Shown here in pieces: positions 9,784 to 21,131 of a stretch of 40,000 nucleotides of DNA; the first letter of the stretch is position 1, and every line of letters begins with the position of its first letter. The DNA is taken from assembly GCF_001039355.2 (NCBI RefSeq), contig NW_019775409.1, positions 99,280 to 139,279 on the forward strand. Reading direction: 5' to 3'. A program made the position numbers and the translations under genes. This DNA is from Lingula anatina (taxonomy: Eukaryota; Brachiopoda; Lingulata; Lingulida; Lingulidae). The notes below the pieces were generated by a model. The model was not told where the DNA came from and ran no database searches. It saw only the letters and a list, made by a program, of their open reading frames with translations.

Positions 9784-12239
9784 ATGTCAGGTCTATGCTC
9801 TTTCCTAAAGTATGGATTCATTTCTTTGTGCGGTGGAGCCATTATTGTACTCCTGTGCGTAGGTAAGCAAATAGATCAGTGTACACATACATGTATTTGT
9901 ATTCAATTTATTAAATTATTATATTAGAGCCGTTTTATATGTGACAATCGCTTCATCATATAACTTTTCATATACATACAAACAATATCTACCCAGCAGG
10001 CATAGTGACGTTGGATCAACGTTGAAAACAGGTTGATACGTTGAATCGCCGTTGAGCTACCCAAATTCAACGTAAAATCAACGTTGATCCAGCCACGTCA
10101 AAACACCGTCATAATGTCACGTTGACTCAACGTTGTTGTTTGGTCGTCCTGATGCAAGACATGGATTGTAATTTGAAATATTTATTATTGAAAACGTGAT
10201 ACTTTGTTTATCAATACTGTAGCTAACTTTATCAAAATATTAAAAAAGTGTTTTAAAGTAATAGTGACAGTTGTTTTGTGTCTTTAGTGAACTAGTGAAT
10301 TTTCTTAACTTGTTATTCAGAAATACATTCCAATTAACTTCCCTGCAAGGTCAGCTAACACTAGGATGAATAAGTCGCTGTAAACAAAGTTGACAGTTCT
10401 CGGTACCCTGTTATAGATAGACAAGTTGAGGTGACAGTGACTTTGTTATATATTGTTGTATAAAACTAAACCTTGGAAAGCCTATCTTAAAGGCCATACA
10501 TATATACCCTACATATATTTAGCCATCAAACAGGTCCTACTGCTAAACACATCCAGGCTAAAAGGGTGTACCATGCTTAGGTGCAAAACATGCTTAGGAG
10601 CTAAATGCGTTGAAAAAATCAGACAAAGCAGGCATTTGGATGTTTTTACAGTGTACGTTATAATTGTGTACCTGTGTTTTGTACCAAAAATAAAAACATT
10701 TCAGGTCATTTTAATGTCTTTTCATGCAAGAATGTTGTCTAACAATTGGGGTTGATACAATGTTGTTATCTGACGTTGATCCAACTTTCAAATCCAACGT
10801 TTATCCAAGGTCTTATCCACGTTATGGTTCAACGTTGTTTCAACGTTAAAGCAACATAAATTGCCCGCTGGGTAAAGCTCTCTGTGTTTCAGAAGAAACA
10901 TCAATAATAAAAAACATCGATACTCACACAGGCGAATTCATACTCATGTGAAGGAAAAGATGTAAAGAATCAAAATGAATGTTGAAGTTGTTTTAAGTGT
11001 AACACTATTCATATGATTTGGAGTGCACTCTTTAATTTGATGTTTTCACTATGGTTTTACCGTTTGTTTTTAATACTCCACTATTTAAGCAATTTATCAT
11101 TACAAAGTGTACTGAACGTTTAAAGATTTTGGACTTTAAATGTTATTTTTAAATAAATATTATCAAAAGCACTACTTATTAACAGGAGTATAAAAGGGAG
11201 GCACGGAATAGTTTTTTAGATTTGAGAAAGCACACATTCCCATCTTTATTAAAGGGAATACTTTCTTGAACCGGGAATGACACAGTAAAGGATATACATA
11301 AGCTATGTTGCATCAGTTAGGGTAGAAATTGATATTCATAATGTTTGTTTGGTTTTTAAGATCTGGAGATGATCAAAATCTTAAATGAATATCTGAGCTG
11401 AAAATCCATCGTGGCCTCCATGACACAATTTCCATAAAATTGCATTATCATAAAAAATTCAGTGTCTCTTTCTATTGCTGGTATAAATATTGTGTTAATT
11501 AATCAATTTACTTTATAAGATTTAACTGTGCGCTGCTTGCCATCTTTCTTTTCCAGGAATCAAGACCGCATATCAACCACTTTTTAATCCAGAGAAGGTT
11601 TATAAGAAATATGTCCACCTGACTGGCAGCACCGCACAGGTAGGTAACATTATAACTATAAATGTATTTGTAAAGCAGCGACAATTTTATTTCTCGTATA
11701 CTACACAGAAACATATCACTGAGAATAAAATTGGAGTCATTTGACTCTCCAGTCAGAGTCCAGCACCCATTGACCCTCATGGAGTTAATTTGACTCCTAT
11801 ATAAGGGTCAAATTACCCCACTACCAGAGTCTTTAGACTCTCTTATCAGAGCCAATCACCCCCTTGCTCTCATGGAGTCAATCTGACTCTAAAATCACAT
11901 TACCGGGGGCCAGTGTCTGGCTGACCCCTTTCACCGACTCTTTTCGCTCACAGGACAGTAAGCCTCGTGTCAGTACTTGTGATGGCAGTGAGCAGACGGC
12001 GTGGAGAGAACAGTTTTCGTCATCCCTTGTCAATATAAACATTACTTTATTGGCCATAGTTGGTTTGATGCATGAACAAGTGGTTTTCTGTGTGTTTCTG
12101 CATGCAGAACTCGTGCAGGTATTCTTGGCCCTGGCTTTCAGTTGCCCACACCCTTTATGTGATATGTTGGTATACAGGTCAGCCGCTTTTGTTTCCAGGT
12201 TGTAGATTTGACCCTCATGTCACTGGGGTGGTTTGCTAA

Positions 12240-12285
<46 letters not shown>

Positions 12286-13624
12286 ACTGGATGGTCTTGC
12301 GGTTAGAGTGTCCGCCTCTGGAGCGGGAGGACGTACATGTAGGTTCAAATCCGTCCAGGGGCATGTCAGTCTTTAATAAACGGTACCTTCTGTCTCCCCG
12401 CTTGTCACTGTTATTGTTGTTTTTTTTTTTCATAATGTGCCAAGGAGTCAAAAATACCTTAATATGGGGTGATGGTGACTCTTTTGCAGCGATAAATCAA
12501 GGGATGAAGGGATGTGAGAATGGCATCAATTGTGAACCTCCTGTGGGGTCTGGGATGGCGTTACTCCATCGGAGTCAACTTGATTCCAATATTGGGAGTT
12601 TATTTAGGCACCACTGCTGGACTCCAAATTTTGAGTCACTTGGACTCCGATTTATTCTCAGTGATTGCTTTCATAGGGCAACCTGGTGATAGGATATATA
12701 CAGCAAAAGATGGTTTTGTCAAATATCCAAAAATGGCCGCCACATGTAATTTGACAGGATAACTGGTCAAAAGAAGCCAATTCCTTCATAGCTTCTTAAT
12801 TCATGTGTTACTTTCTCCAGGGGCTCCAATGGGATAGAGTCCCCGTGGAATGGAAGGAGATTATGAACCGGAGAAGACAAATGCTGCATCAGATGTGCAA
12901 GGATCTTAATGAAACCACAAATACTGACACTCCCATTATCGTGTCCAAGCATGATATTACAGATAGAGTCATTGTCGATGACTTGCACCGTGTAATTGTA
13001 TGCGCAATTCCTAAGGCGGCAAGCAGATCGTGGCGTAAGTTAATGCTCCAACTAAACGGACAGCTGAATACCTCTGTGGTATACAAAGATATGCCTTATA
13101 CGGAAACGAAAATATACGAACGTCGACTTGACTCCTACACGGATTTTGGTATCCACACTCGAGTGAACAGTCATATTAAAATAATGACAGTCCGCCATCC
13201 TCTAGTACGCTTGGTCTCGGCGTACAAAGAACAATATTTTTTAATGCCAAGAGTAAGAAAATATATAAGACGAAGAGAAGGAGAAACGCGTAAAATTACT
13301 TTTACGGATTTTCTATATTATCTCGTTGGCCACCGAAATATCCACTGGGATCCGTTTAACAAGTTGTGCTCGCCTTGTAAACTGCGATACGATTTCGTTG
13401 CATACTTTGAGACTATCGAAGACGACACCAAGAACATTATAGCTCTTCTAGGCGCAGACGACTTAATCAAGCTCTCGCCCTCGCATCGATCAAGTAAATT
13501 GTCGTCCGACGATGAAGCTCGGAAGTACTATGCAGGTATTGATAAACAACTTTTAAAGCGACTCAAGGAATTGTATTGGATTGAAGAAAAGTATTTTGGA
13601 TATAATATGAGTTTATTTGGATAA
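9784..13624 (+). CDS. Golgi carbohydrate sulfotransferase, HNK1ST/CHST8-14 type (array gene 2)
   Basis: Join 9784-9862, 11557-11639, 12821-13624, giving 321 aa. The exon plan and phases match gene 1. The upstream ATG of gene 1 is GTG here, so translation should begin at ATG 9784 (MSGLCSFLKYGF). One hydrophobic anchor is encoded by exon 1. Exon 3 keeps the PAPS loops CAIPKAASRSWRKLM and VRHPLVRLVSAYKEQ and the LCSPC cysteines, and has no stops or frameshifts. It differs from gene 1 at 17 of 267 exon-3 residues, nine of them within one 20-residue loop (13235-13294). Intron 1 holds the element at 9992-10872 and intron 2 the element at 11717-12663. Exon 1 and intron 2 resemble gene 3, but the later part of exon 3 and its 3' flank resemble gene 1. 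The acceptor glycan is unknown. Confidence 0.93.
9992..10872. mobile_element. Non-autonomous DNA element with CCCAGC ends in intron 1 of gene 2
   Basis: The element is 881 bp and begins CCCAGCAGGCA and ends TGCCCGCTGGG. It is flanked by TA at 9990-9991 and 10873-10874. Unit 3 has the empty form AATATCTATAGCTGTCTG near 16050. Both ends are rich in CAACGTTG palindromes (three near the left end, one near the right). I see no transposase. The superfamily is not assigned. Confidence 0.8.
12243..12281. repeat. (TA)n microsatellite
   Basis: A pure TA run directly before the tRNA-like SINE head at 12285, inside the CACTA-like element. Confidence 0.95.
12283..12431 (+). mobile_element. tRNA-derived SINE nested in CACTA-like element
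   Basis: A tRNA-like head lies at 12285-12360. It has A-box-like TGGTCTTGCGGTTAGAGTG, an anticodon-arm-like TCCGC/GCGGG stem with a 7-nt loop that would present CTG, and a perfect B box GGTTCAAATCC (12342-12352). A short body and a T-rich tail (about 12419-12430) follow. The acceptor ends pair poorly, so I read it as a SINE head and not a working tRNA gene. Confidence 0.65.
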
Positions 13625-14995
13625 CAAAAGAAAAACAATAGCAATCAATTTATATAAAAAAGACTGTCAAAGTAAAGTCTAACCATCAAAAAAGAAAAAA
13701 AAGAAAATACTTATCAACTTTAAAAAGTAGCGGGGTTTGTGTTAAATTAAAGATTGGGAGACGCATTCGCCTAATTTTTAAACAGATATTAGATATTTTT
13801 TCTAAACCTTCTAGTAGGACGTCTATACTTTGGTGTTTAAATTATTAGCTATTACCTCTCTAAGACAAAATAATAAAAATGTGGGAAAATCTGGAAATGT
13901 TTCATGTGTTACATCCAGAGTTTTATTCCAACAGAAGAGAATCTTGTTTTTCTAGGCACCCTAAAAGCCGTCTGTTACAGTCAGAAAAAAAAAAAATTTT
14001 AGCATACTATATTGCGTTTTATGCAGATGGAACATAGGGTACATTGTAATATTTACACATACCCATCCCGCCATCCTCATCAATCAAGGAAGCTATAAAG
14101 GAAGTTGTGCTCCTGTCCTATTGGGTCCTACGTGCTCTTCTCCTATTGCGTCGTGTCTCAACCAGGATCACCAACCACAATCTTCATATCACGTTTGAAT
14201 CCGCTGTGGAGCCGCCTTTTTTAACCATAAGCATTTTGTAACCGCAACATATTTTGCAACCTGCAAAACGTGCATACGAATTTTGCAACCGTCACGTAAA
14301 CATATGTTAACGACCTTCTGGATTAACTCTTTTTGTCATTGAAAGACTTGTAGAATGATAGAGATATCAAATAAAGTTGGAACTGCATACCTGAATTGCA
14401 CAAATCTGCAAGTGCAAGTATGTTTGTTACAAAATGTGATACTGGCATAGCCGCTTTTTTTACCACCTACCGCATTTTGCGTCAGTTTATTACTATGTGT
14501 TTTGTGTCTCATATGTTAACATTTCATTTGTTTGTTTTATGTAGTCAAACAGAATGTGTGATAAAAAATCCAATATTTAATATCAACTCTTACAATTTGA
14601 ATAACAACTTTAGCCATCAAGTTGAAAATCCAGCTGCAATGTTTCTTATACCATCGAATATTTTCAATGGAGTATGAAAAAAAATCACATGCTAAAAAAA
14701 AACTGCATAAATCTATTTAAAAAAATTACAAGTACTTTCACTTCATACTGTAGTAAATGAGTCAAGTGTATTAAATGTTCTTATAAATACCCTAATCATA
14801 GTTTTCCGTCTGGCTTACATACCGAATCACCCGATCTGCGAAACAGACTTGTTTGTCAATATTGTGTTTATTGTGTTAATTCTCTGGCTATGGTTTAAAA
14901 AAAAAAGAATCAAAGTTACAGGTGTATTGAAGGCACAGCATGATTTAGTGCCCACAGCTCACAGGGCAACCACAAATGTATACCTCCTCAGCATC
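13625..14995 (+). other. Unit 2 3' flank and spacer
   Basis: Nearly identical to the gene 1 flank for the first 200 bp and recognisably paralogous to 4911-6470 throughout. It has a conserved AATAAA at 14370-14375 and lacks the 5211-5434 foldback. It also carries the empty Tc1 target near 14977. No gene is seen. Confidence 0.6.
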
Positions 14996-15114
14996 TTAGG
15001 GAACACTTGCGCTTGGGATTCAATTTGCTCATCAACACTGCTACCAAAACATTTTAACGTCTGTTAAGGGGTAAGATGTGTGTGCATGTATGTGTTGAGG
15101 GAGGAGGGCATACT

Positions 15115-15207
15115 GTAGGGCTAGAAACCTGGTATGTCCCCAGAGGGGGTCGTACCACGATCTCCCGGAATCTCTGACCATCCGGTCAGTAAATGTGCCT
15201 GTACATA
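15115..15207 (-). mobile_element. tRNA-derived SINE head (unit 3 copy)
   Basis: In the same place as in units 1 and 2. The A-box-like TGACCGGATGGTCA is intact (about 15175-15188), but the B box is mutated (GGTACGACCC in the reverse strand, about 15147-15157). Confidence 0.5.
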
Positions 15208-15212
15208 GTGAT

Positions 15213-15489
15213 AGGGGCCATTCAGAATAGAAAATCCGAGTATCAACTAATCCAAGGATCAAATATGGCGGACCTTACATGAAAGGGAGACTGCTTAATC
15301 CTGTAAATCTTCCCCACGCATTGTCCCTGCAGGGGCACAGTAATTAAATCTCCACTCCGGACATGTGGGGAGGTGTATGGGAGGCGGAGCGACTATTTCA
15401 GGATTAAGCTGTTTTCCTTTCATGTAAGGTCCACCATATTTGATCCTTGGATCAGTTAATACTCGGATCTTCTATTCTGAATGGCCCCT
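15213..15489. mobile_element. Foldback MITE upstream of gene 3
   Basis: Same family and same site as 9153-9423. The ends are AGGGGCCATTCAGAATAG and TATTCTGAATGGCCCCT, and the inner arms share ACCTTACATGAAAGG and CCTTTCATGTAAGGT. The shared insertion point means it was inherited through duplication of unit 2/3 ancestry and is not an independent hit. Confidence 0.85.
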
Positions 15490-15837
15490 TACAGACAAGG
15501 TAGTTGGCTAATCGTTATGGACACAACTCACAATACATTTCTCTTTTAACAATCCTTGTATGAGATCGAGGCTAAATTAATTTACCCGAACGTACCTTTT
15601 CAGCTGAAATAATTCATATGAAATATGAACTACGTTTATATATCCACATAAAATATATCAACTACATATACACAATATATATATCGGTACCGTTGAGGTT
15701 AGAGTGGTTTCTTCTTTGAAGCAATTATGCATAATTAATTCCATTCCTGTCGATTGCACAACAGTTGAGCGCCTGCAGCTTTTTGAAACGTCCAAAAAGA
15801 AGAGATTATATTTTTATTCAGTAAAAGCTACGTGACA

Positions 15838-18098
15838 ATGTCTGGTGTACGCTCTTTCCTAAAGTGTGGATTCATTGCATTTATTGCATTGTGCGGAGGG
15901 GCCAGTATTGTGCTCCTGTGCGTAGGTAAGCAAATAGATCAGTATACACATATTTGTATTCATTTTATTAAATTATTATATTAGAGCCGTCCTATTTGTA
16001 ACAATTGCTTCAACTTATAGCACACCCTTTTCTTTTATATATGAACAATATCTATAGCTGTCTGTTTTTCATAAGAAACATCAATTTAAAAAACATTGTT
16101 ACTCACACAGGCGAATTAATACTCACGTGAAGGAAAAAATGTTTAGTATCAAAATGAATATTATGTTGAAGATGTTTGAAGTGAAACACTATTATTAATA
16201 ATGTAATTTGAAGTGCACCTTTTAATTTGATGTCTTTATCCAATGGTTTTACCGCCTGTTTTTTAATATTACACTATTTTAGCAATTTATAATTGTAAGG
16301 TCTACAGAACTTTTAAGAATTTGGGACTTTAAATAAATATAATTATTAAATAAATATCAATAGCACTACTTGGTAACAGGAGGATGAACGGGAGGCAAGG
16401 AATAGCTTTGTGACCATTGAGAAAGCACACAATCCCATCTTTATAATGGTGAATACGTTCTCGAACCAGGTATGACATAGAAAAACATATATATATATTG
16501 CATCAGTTAGTTTAAAAACTTCAAAATGTTTGTTTATTTTTCAGATCTGGAGATGATCAAAATCTTTAATGAATACTTGAGATAAAATTCCATCGTGGCC
16601 TCCATGACACAATTTCCACAGAACTGCAGCATCATAAAAAATTCAGTGTGTCTTTATATTGCTGGTATAAAGATTGTGTCAAATAATAAATTCACTTCAT
16701 CAGATTTAACTGAGCAGTGCTTGCCATCTTTCTTTTCCAGGAATCAAGACCGCATATCAACCACTTTTAAATCCAGAGAAGGTTTATAAATCTGTTCACC
16801 TGACTGGCAGCACCATACAGGTACACACACTGGACAATAGTAGTGTCACCCCTACTGAACCAATACTTTGGGGGAGCTAAATAACTGTGGAATGATATGC
16901 TCCTGGTATCATTTTATTAACATCAAATTTCACAAAAAGACCAACAATACAATTCCATGGTGTAGCGGTTTTATACTCATTTGTCACATTATATGTGGGC
17001 CAGGCATTATAACTTTGATTACTCTGATTCAGGGGGTGACACTTCTATTGTCCAGTGTGTGTAGGTACCGGTATAACTATATTCACATATTGGTAAAGTA
17101 GCAGCAATTTTATTTTTCATGTACTTCAGAGGAACATATTGCTTTCATAGGGCAACCTGGTAATGAGATATATACAGCAAAAGGTGGTTTTGTCAAATAT
17201 CCAAAAATGGCCGCCACATGTAATTTGACAGGATAACTGGTCAAAAGAAGCCAATTCCTTCATAGCTTCTTAATTTATGTGTTACTTTCTCCAGGGACTC
17301 CAATGGGATAGAGTCCCCGTGGAATGGAAGGAGATTATGAACCGGAGAAGACAAATGCTTCATCAGATGTGCAAGGACCTAAATGAAACCACATGGACAG
17401 ACACACCCATTATCGTGTCCAAGCTTGATATTACAGATAGAGTCATTGTCGATGACTTGCACCGTGTAATTATATGTGCAATTCCTAAGGCAGCAAGCAG
17501 ATCGTGGCGTAAGTTAATGCTCCAACTAAACGGACAGCTGAATACCTCTGTGGTATACAAAGATATGCCTTATCCGGATATAAAAATATACGAACGTCGA
17601 CTTAACACTTACACGGATTTTGGTATCCACACTCGAGTGAACAGCCATATTAAAATAATGACAGTCCGCCATCCTCTAGTGCGTCTGGTCTCTGCGTACA
17701 AAGAACAACTTGTTTTTATATCGATGGTAAAGAAATATATAAAACAAACAGAAGGAAAAACGCGTAAAACTACTTTTGCGGATTTTCTAAATTATATCGT
17801 CGGCAATGGAAATATTCACTGGGATCCGTTTCACAATTTATGCTCGCCTTGTAAACTGCGATACGATTTCGTAGCATACTTTGAGACTATCGAAGAAGAC
17901 ACCAAAAACATTCTAGCTCTTCTAGGCGCAGATGACTTAATCAAGCTCCCGCCCTCGCATCGATCAATCAAATTGTCGTCCGACGATGAAGCTCGGAAAT
18001 ACTATACTGGAATTGACCAACAACTTTTGAAGCGACTTTCGGAATTGTATTGGATTGAAGAGAAGTATTTTGGATATAATATGAGTTTATTTGGATAA
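15838..18098 (+). CDS. Golgi carbohydrate sulfotransferase, HNK1ST/CHST8-14 type (array gene 3)
   Basis: Join 15838-15925, 16741-16820, 17295-18098, giving 323 aa. Exon 1 encodes MSGVRSFLKCGFIAFIALCG and a longer hydrophobic anchor, because three codons are added. Exon 2 is one codon shorter than in genes 1 and 2. The catalytic exon keeps CAIPKAASRSWRKLM and VRHPLVRLVSAYKEQ. The block before LCSPC reads FHNLCSPC, where the other copies have K. The variable loop (17709-17768) reads LVFISMVKKYIKQTEGKTRK and is very unlike genes 1 and 2. The exon 2 donor has been altered by a MITE: CAG|GTACAC here, against CAG|GTAGGT in gene 2. The donor keeps GTA but loses the +5 G. Function is inferred from family only; splicing efficiency is uncertain. 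Confidence 0.9.
16824..17061. mobile_element. Tc1/mariner-type MITE (copy 2), at the exon 2 donor of gene 3
   Basis: The same family as 2559-2818, with ends CACACACTGGACAATAG and the complement of CACACACTGGAC. TA is duplicated at 16822-16823 and 17062-17063. Gene 2 (11640 onward) is the empty site, GGTAGGTAAC. The element begins four bases into the intron. Confidence 0.9.
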
Positions 18099-19769
18099 AA
18101 ATGAAAAATAACTGCAATCAAATTATATAAAGGAGAACCAAAAGACAGATATTGTTTATCAGCTTTAAACAGTAGCAGGGTTTGTAGGACATCTATACTT
18201 TGTGGTTGTAATATTAGCTTTTACCTCTCTATGACAAAATAATCAAAATCTTGGAAAATCTGGAAATGTTGTATGTTTACATCGGGAGATTTTTCCCAAC
18301 AGAAGTCAATCTTGTTTCCTAGGTCCCCTAATAACCGTCTCTGAATGTCAGCAAAAAAGTTATAAACTGGTAATTTTGCCTTTTTGTAACACGGTAATAT
18401 TTGCACATGCCCAACCCTACACCCTCATAAAATTTTCAATCAAGGAAGCTGTAACTTCATAAATACTCTTAAAGTTTTGCTCCTGTCCTATTGCGTCTGT
18501 CTTAACCAGGATCACCAACCACAATCTTCAAATCATGTATGGAATACACTGTAGAACCGTCTTTTTCAACTATAAGCATTTAGCAACCACAACGTAATTT
18601 GCAAACTGAAAAACGTGAATACGAATTTTGCAACCTTAACAGTTAACATATGTTGACGAACTAGTGGATTAACTATTTTTGTCATTGAGAGACTTGTAGA
18701 ATGATAGAGATATCAAATAAAATTGGAACAGCATACCTGAATTGCACAAATCTGCAGGTGCAAGTACGTTTGTTACAAAATGTGATACTGGCATTTTTTT
18801 TTCTTTTTTTTTTGCAACCTATCGCATTTTGCTTCACTTTACTACAATATATACGTTTGGTATTTTATAAGTAAATACTTCATTTGTTTGGTTTATGCAC
18901 TAAAACAAAACGTGATAAAAAATCCAATATTTAATATCAACTCTTACAATTTCAATTACAACTTTGGCCATCAAATTGAAAATCCAGCAGCAATGTTTCT
19001 TATATCATCGAATATTTTCAATGGACTATGAAGAAAATTATCAAAAGATATTATGCACAAAATACAAAACAAAACTTCGCATGCTAAAAAAATCCATAAA
19101 TCTATTTCAAAAAAAAAAAAAAAAAAAAAAAATTACAAGTACTTGCGCTTCATACTATAGTGAATGAGTCAAGTGTATTAAATATAACTATAAAAACCCT
19201 ATCAAAGTTTTCCATCTGACTTTAGTACCGAATCACCCGATCTGCAAAACAGATCCGCTTGCCAGTATTTAGGAGTATTAGCTCTCTGACTGTAATTCAA
19301 AACACCTTTCTTCTAAAAGTACCAATTTTTGTCACATTTCCTGTCAGGTTCTGGTCAGGGAAATCAAATGGAACAAAAATCATATCAGGTACTTTGACAA
19401 TATATTCACACATGGCAAGATAATGGCGCAATTTCACCTGTGAGCACCTCTATTCAGTAAGGATACAAATTGATATTCGACTGATTTCCAGATCGAGAAT
19501 CAGTTCATCTCAAGCTTAAAGGAGGTCAATTTCTAATCATTTTCATACGCAATTCATTAACTACAAATGTGGTATGAACCAATAAAATAATACGAATTAA
19601 CGTTTGCGCACTTGCTTTTCATTCATGTTAATGCATTTCTGCCTCTCTCTCTTTGTAGGTATCAAAATATATAATAACAGCAAGCATGTTGTGTAAATAC
19701 AACACTCGATGAAATCAAAAAATTAACTTTTTGCTTAGATCGCAGGATGGTGTATTGCACAAATAAATT
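18099..19769 (+). other. Unit 3 3' flank, copy A of a duplicated segment
   Basis: Paralogous to 4911 onward at the start. From about 19283 it diverges from units 1 and 2 and instead matches 21836-22313. Contains an AATAAA near 18716 and a poly-A run at about 19110-19131. About 450 bp (18236-18686) are missing from copy B. No gene is seen. Confidence 0.6.
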
Positions 19770-20391
19770 CTAACTAAATACTTCGTCGTCGTCTTTTTCT
19801 TCAGAAATCATATGCAGCGGAATATCTTCCAATCTACCTCCATCTACAAGATCGGTTTGATCTCGCAGATTCTTTTTCATATCAGGGTGCTTTCCTTTCA
19901 ATTTCTCCATTGTCCTTTCGTCTATTCGAATTAAAAGATCAACATGCTCAGAATCAGCGAGTAGAGCACGCTCCTGGAGGCCTTGCCACGTGTTCAACAT
20001 GGTCACGGAGCCGTCATTGAAATCTCGCGGGATTTCAACGTCACTGGTTTTGCTGGTGTCACGCATGGTGCTCATGCTTGCGCTGCTGACCTGTCTTCTC
20101 GGAGCATCGGCATATTTGAATATAGTATCAGCAACTTTGTCCAACGTGTGGATATGAGTTTCGTCATCACAATGAATCTCGCCCAGAGGAGAAAGTTCAA
20201 GACTGGTTGCTATGGTAGCACTCTCTGGCTGTGAGAATGCTTCATAATCTTCTGGCAACTCTGTCATGTCAAGATCAGCAATTGGCCATGTCTGCGTGAA
20301 CGCCGCCATAATTTCGTTGAAACGACTTTTGTAGCTTATGGTCCCGGTGTAACTTGTGTCAAGTTTTGGAGGCTTGCAGAAACTGCGTAGA
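19770..20391 (-). pseudogene. Second, truncated copy of the large membrane protein's C-terminus
   Basis: This encodes about 206 C-terminal residues matching the cytosolic tail of the protein at 22314-25535, from LRSFCKPPKLDTSYTG to the stop, with only a handful of substitutions. The frame is open but ends at the N at 20392, where sequence jumps to a sulfotransferase exon. No transmembrane part is present. It is either an allelic copy joined by mistake or a truncated duplicate, and is not likely to make a protein on its own. Confidence 0.85.
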
Positions 20392-20392
20392 N
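20392..20392. other. Single N: assembly join
   Basis: The only ambiguous base in the window. To its left sequence matches the membrane-protein gene up to about 22932. To its right it matches gene 3 from 17360. Both genes are cut mid-exon at exactly this base, as expected of a contig join and not a biological breakpoint. Confidence 0.85.
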
Positions 20393-21131
20393 TCATCAGA
20401 TGTGCAAGGACCTAAATGAAACCACATGGACAGACACACCCATTATCGTGTCCAAGCATGATATTACAGATAGAGTCATTGTCGATGACTTGCACCGTGT
20501 AATTTTATGCGCAATTCCTAAGGCAGCAAGCAGAACATGGCGTAAGTTAATGCTCCAACTAAACGGACAGCTGAATACCTCTGTGGTATACAAAGATATG
20601 CCTTATCCGGACATAAAAATATACGAACGTCGACTTAACACTTACTCGGATTTTGGTATCCACACTCGAGTGAACAGCCATATTAAAATAATGACAGTCC
20701 GCCATCCTCTAGTGCGTCTGGTCTCGGCGTACAAAGAACAACTTGTTTTTATATCGATGGTAAAGAAATATATAAAACAAAGAGAAGGAAAAACGCGTAA
20801 AACTACTTTTGCGGATTTTCTAAATTATATCGTCGGCAACGGAAATATTCACTGGGATCCGTTTCACAAGTTGTGCTCGCCTTGTAAACTGCGATACGAT
20901 TTCGTAGCATACTTTGAGACTATCGAAGAAGACACCAAAAACATTTTAGCTCTTCTAGGCGCAGACGACTTAATCAAGCTCCCGCCCTCGCATCGATCAA
21001 TCAAATTGTCGTCCGACGATGAAGCTCGGAAATACTATACTGGAATTGACCAACAACTTTTGAAGCGACTTTCGGAACTGTATTGGATTGAAGAGAAGTA
21101 TTTTGGATATAATATGAGTTTATTTGGATAA
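20393..21131 (+). CDS. HNK1ST/CHST8-14-type sulfotransferase, 5'-truncated catalytic exon (gene 4 / allele of gene 3)
   Basis: An open frame from the N at 20392 to the stop at 21129-21131. It lacks exons 1 and 2 and the first 22 residues of exon 3; Met at 20400 is internal. Both PAPS loops (the 5' one as CAIPKAASRTWRKLM) and the LCSPC block are intact. It differs from gene 3 at six residues, for example SKHD for SKLD, TW for SW, KQREG for KQTEG and FHKLCSPC for FHNLCSPC. The 3' AATAAA of the other units reads AATAAC here. It may be a second haplotype of gene 3 and not a separate gene. Confidence 0.85.

Larger units (their letters stand above)
11717..12663. mobile_element. CACTA/EnSpm-like non-autonomous element in intron 2 of gene 2
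   Basis: The 947-bp element has ends CACTGAGAATAAA and TTTATTCTCAGTG. An AT duplication lies at 11715-11716 and 12664-12665, and the empty target AACATATTGCTTTC is present in gene 3 at about 17133-17146. CACTG ends with a 2-bp duplication match animal EnSpm elements. Subterminal regions carry many GGAGTC/GACTC words. It contains a nested tRNA-like SINE and a TA repeat. Open frames inside it have no recognisable product. Confidence 0.85.

Noticed and set aside
11864-12205. A 113-codon open frame in intron 2 of gene 2
   Set aside because: It lies within the non-autonomous CACTA-like element, has no domain and is built partly from GAGTC repeats.
12285-12360. Functional tRNA gene
   Set aside because: A and B boxes are good, but acceptor pairing is poor and a SINE-like body and T-rich tail follow, inside a transposon.
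12291-12689. A 132-codon open frame
   Set aside because: It covers the tRNA-like SINE and the right arm of the CACTA-like element. Not a gene.
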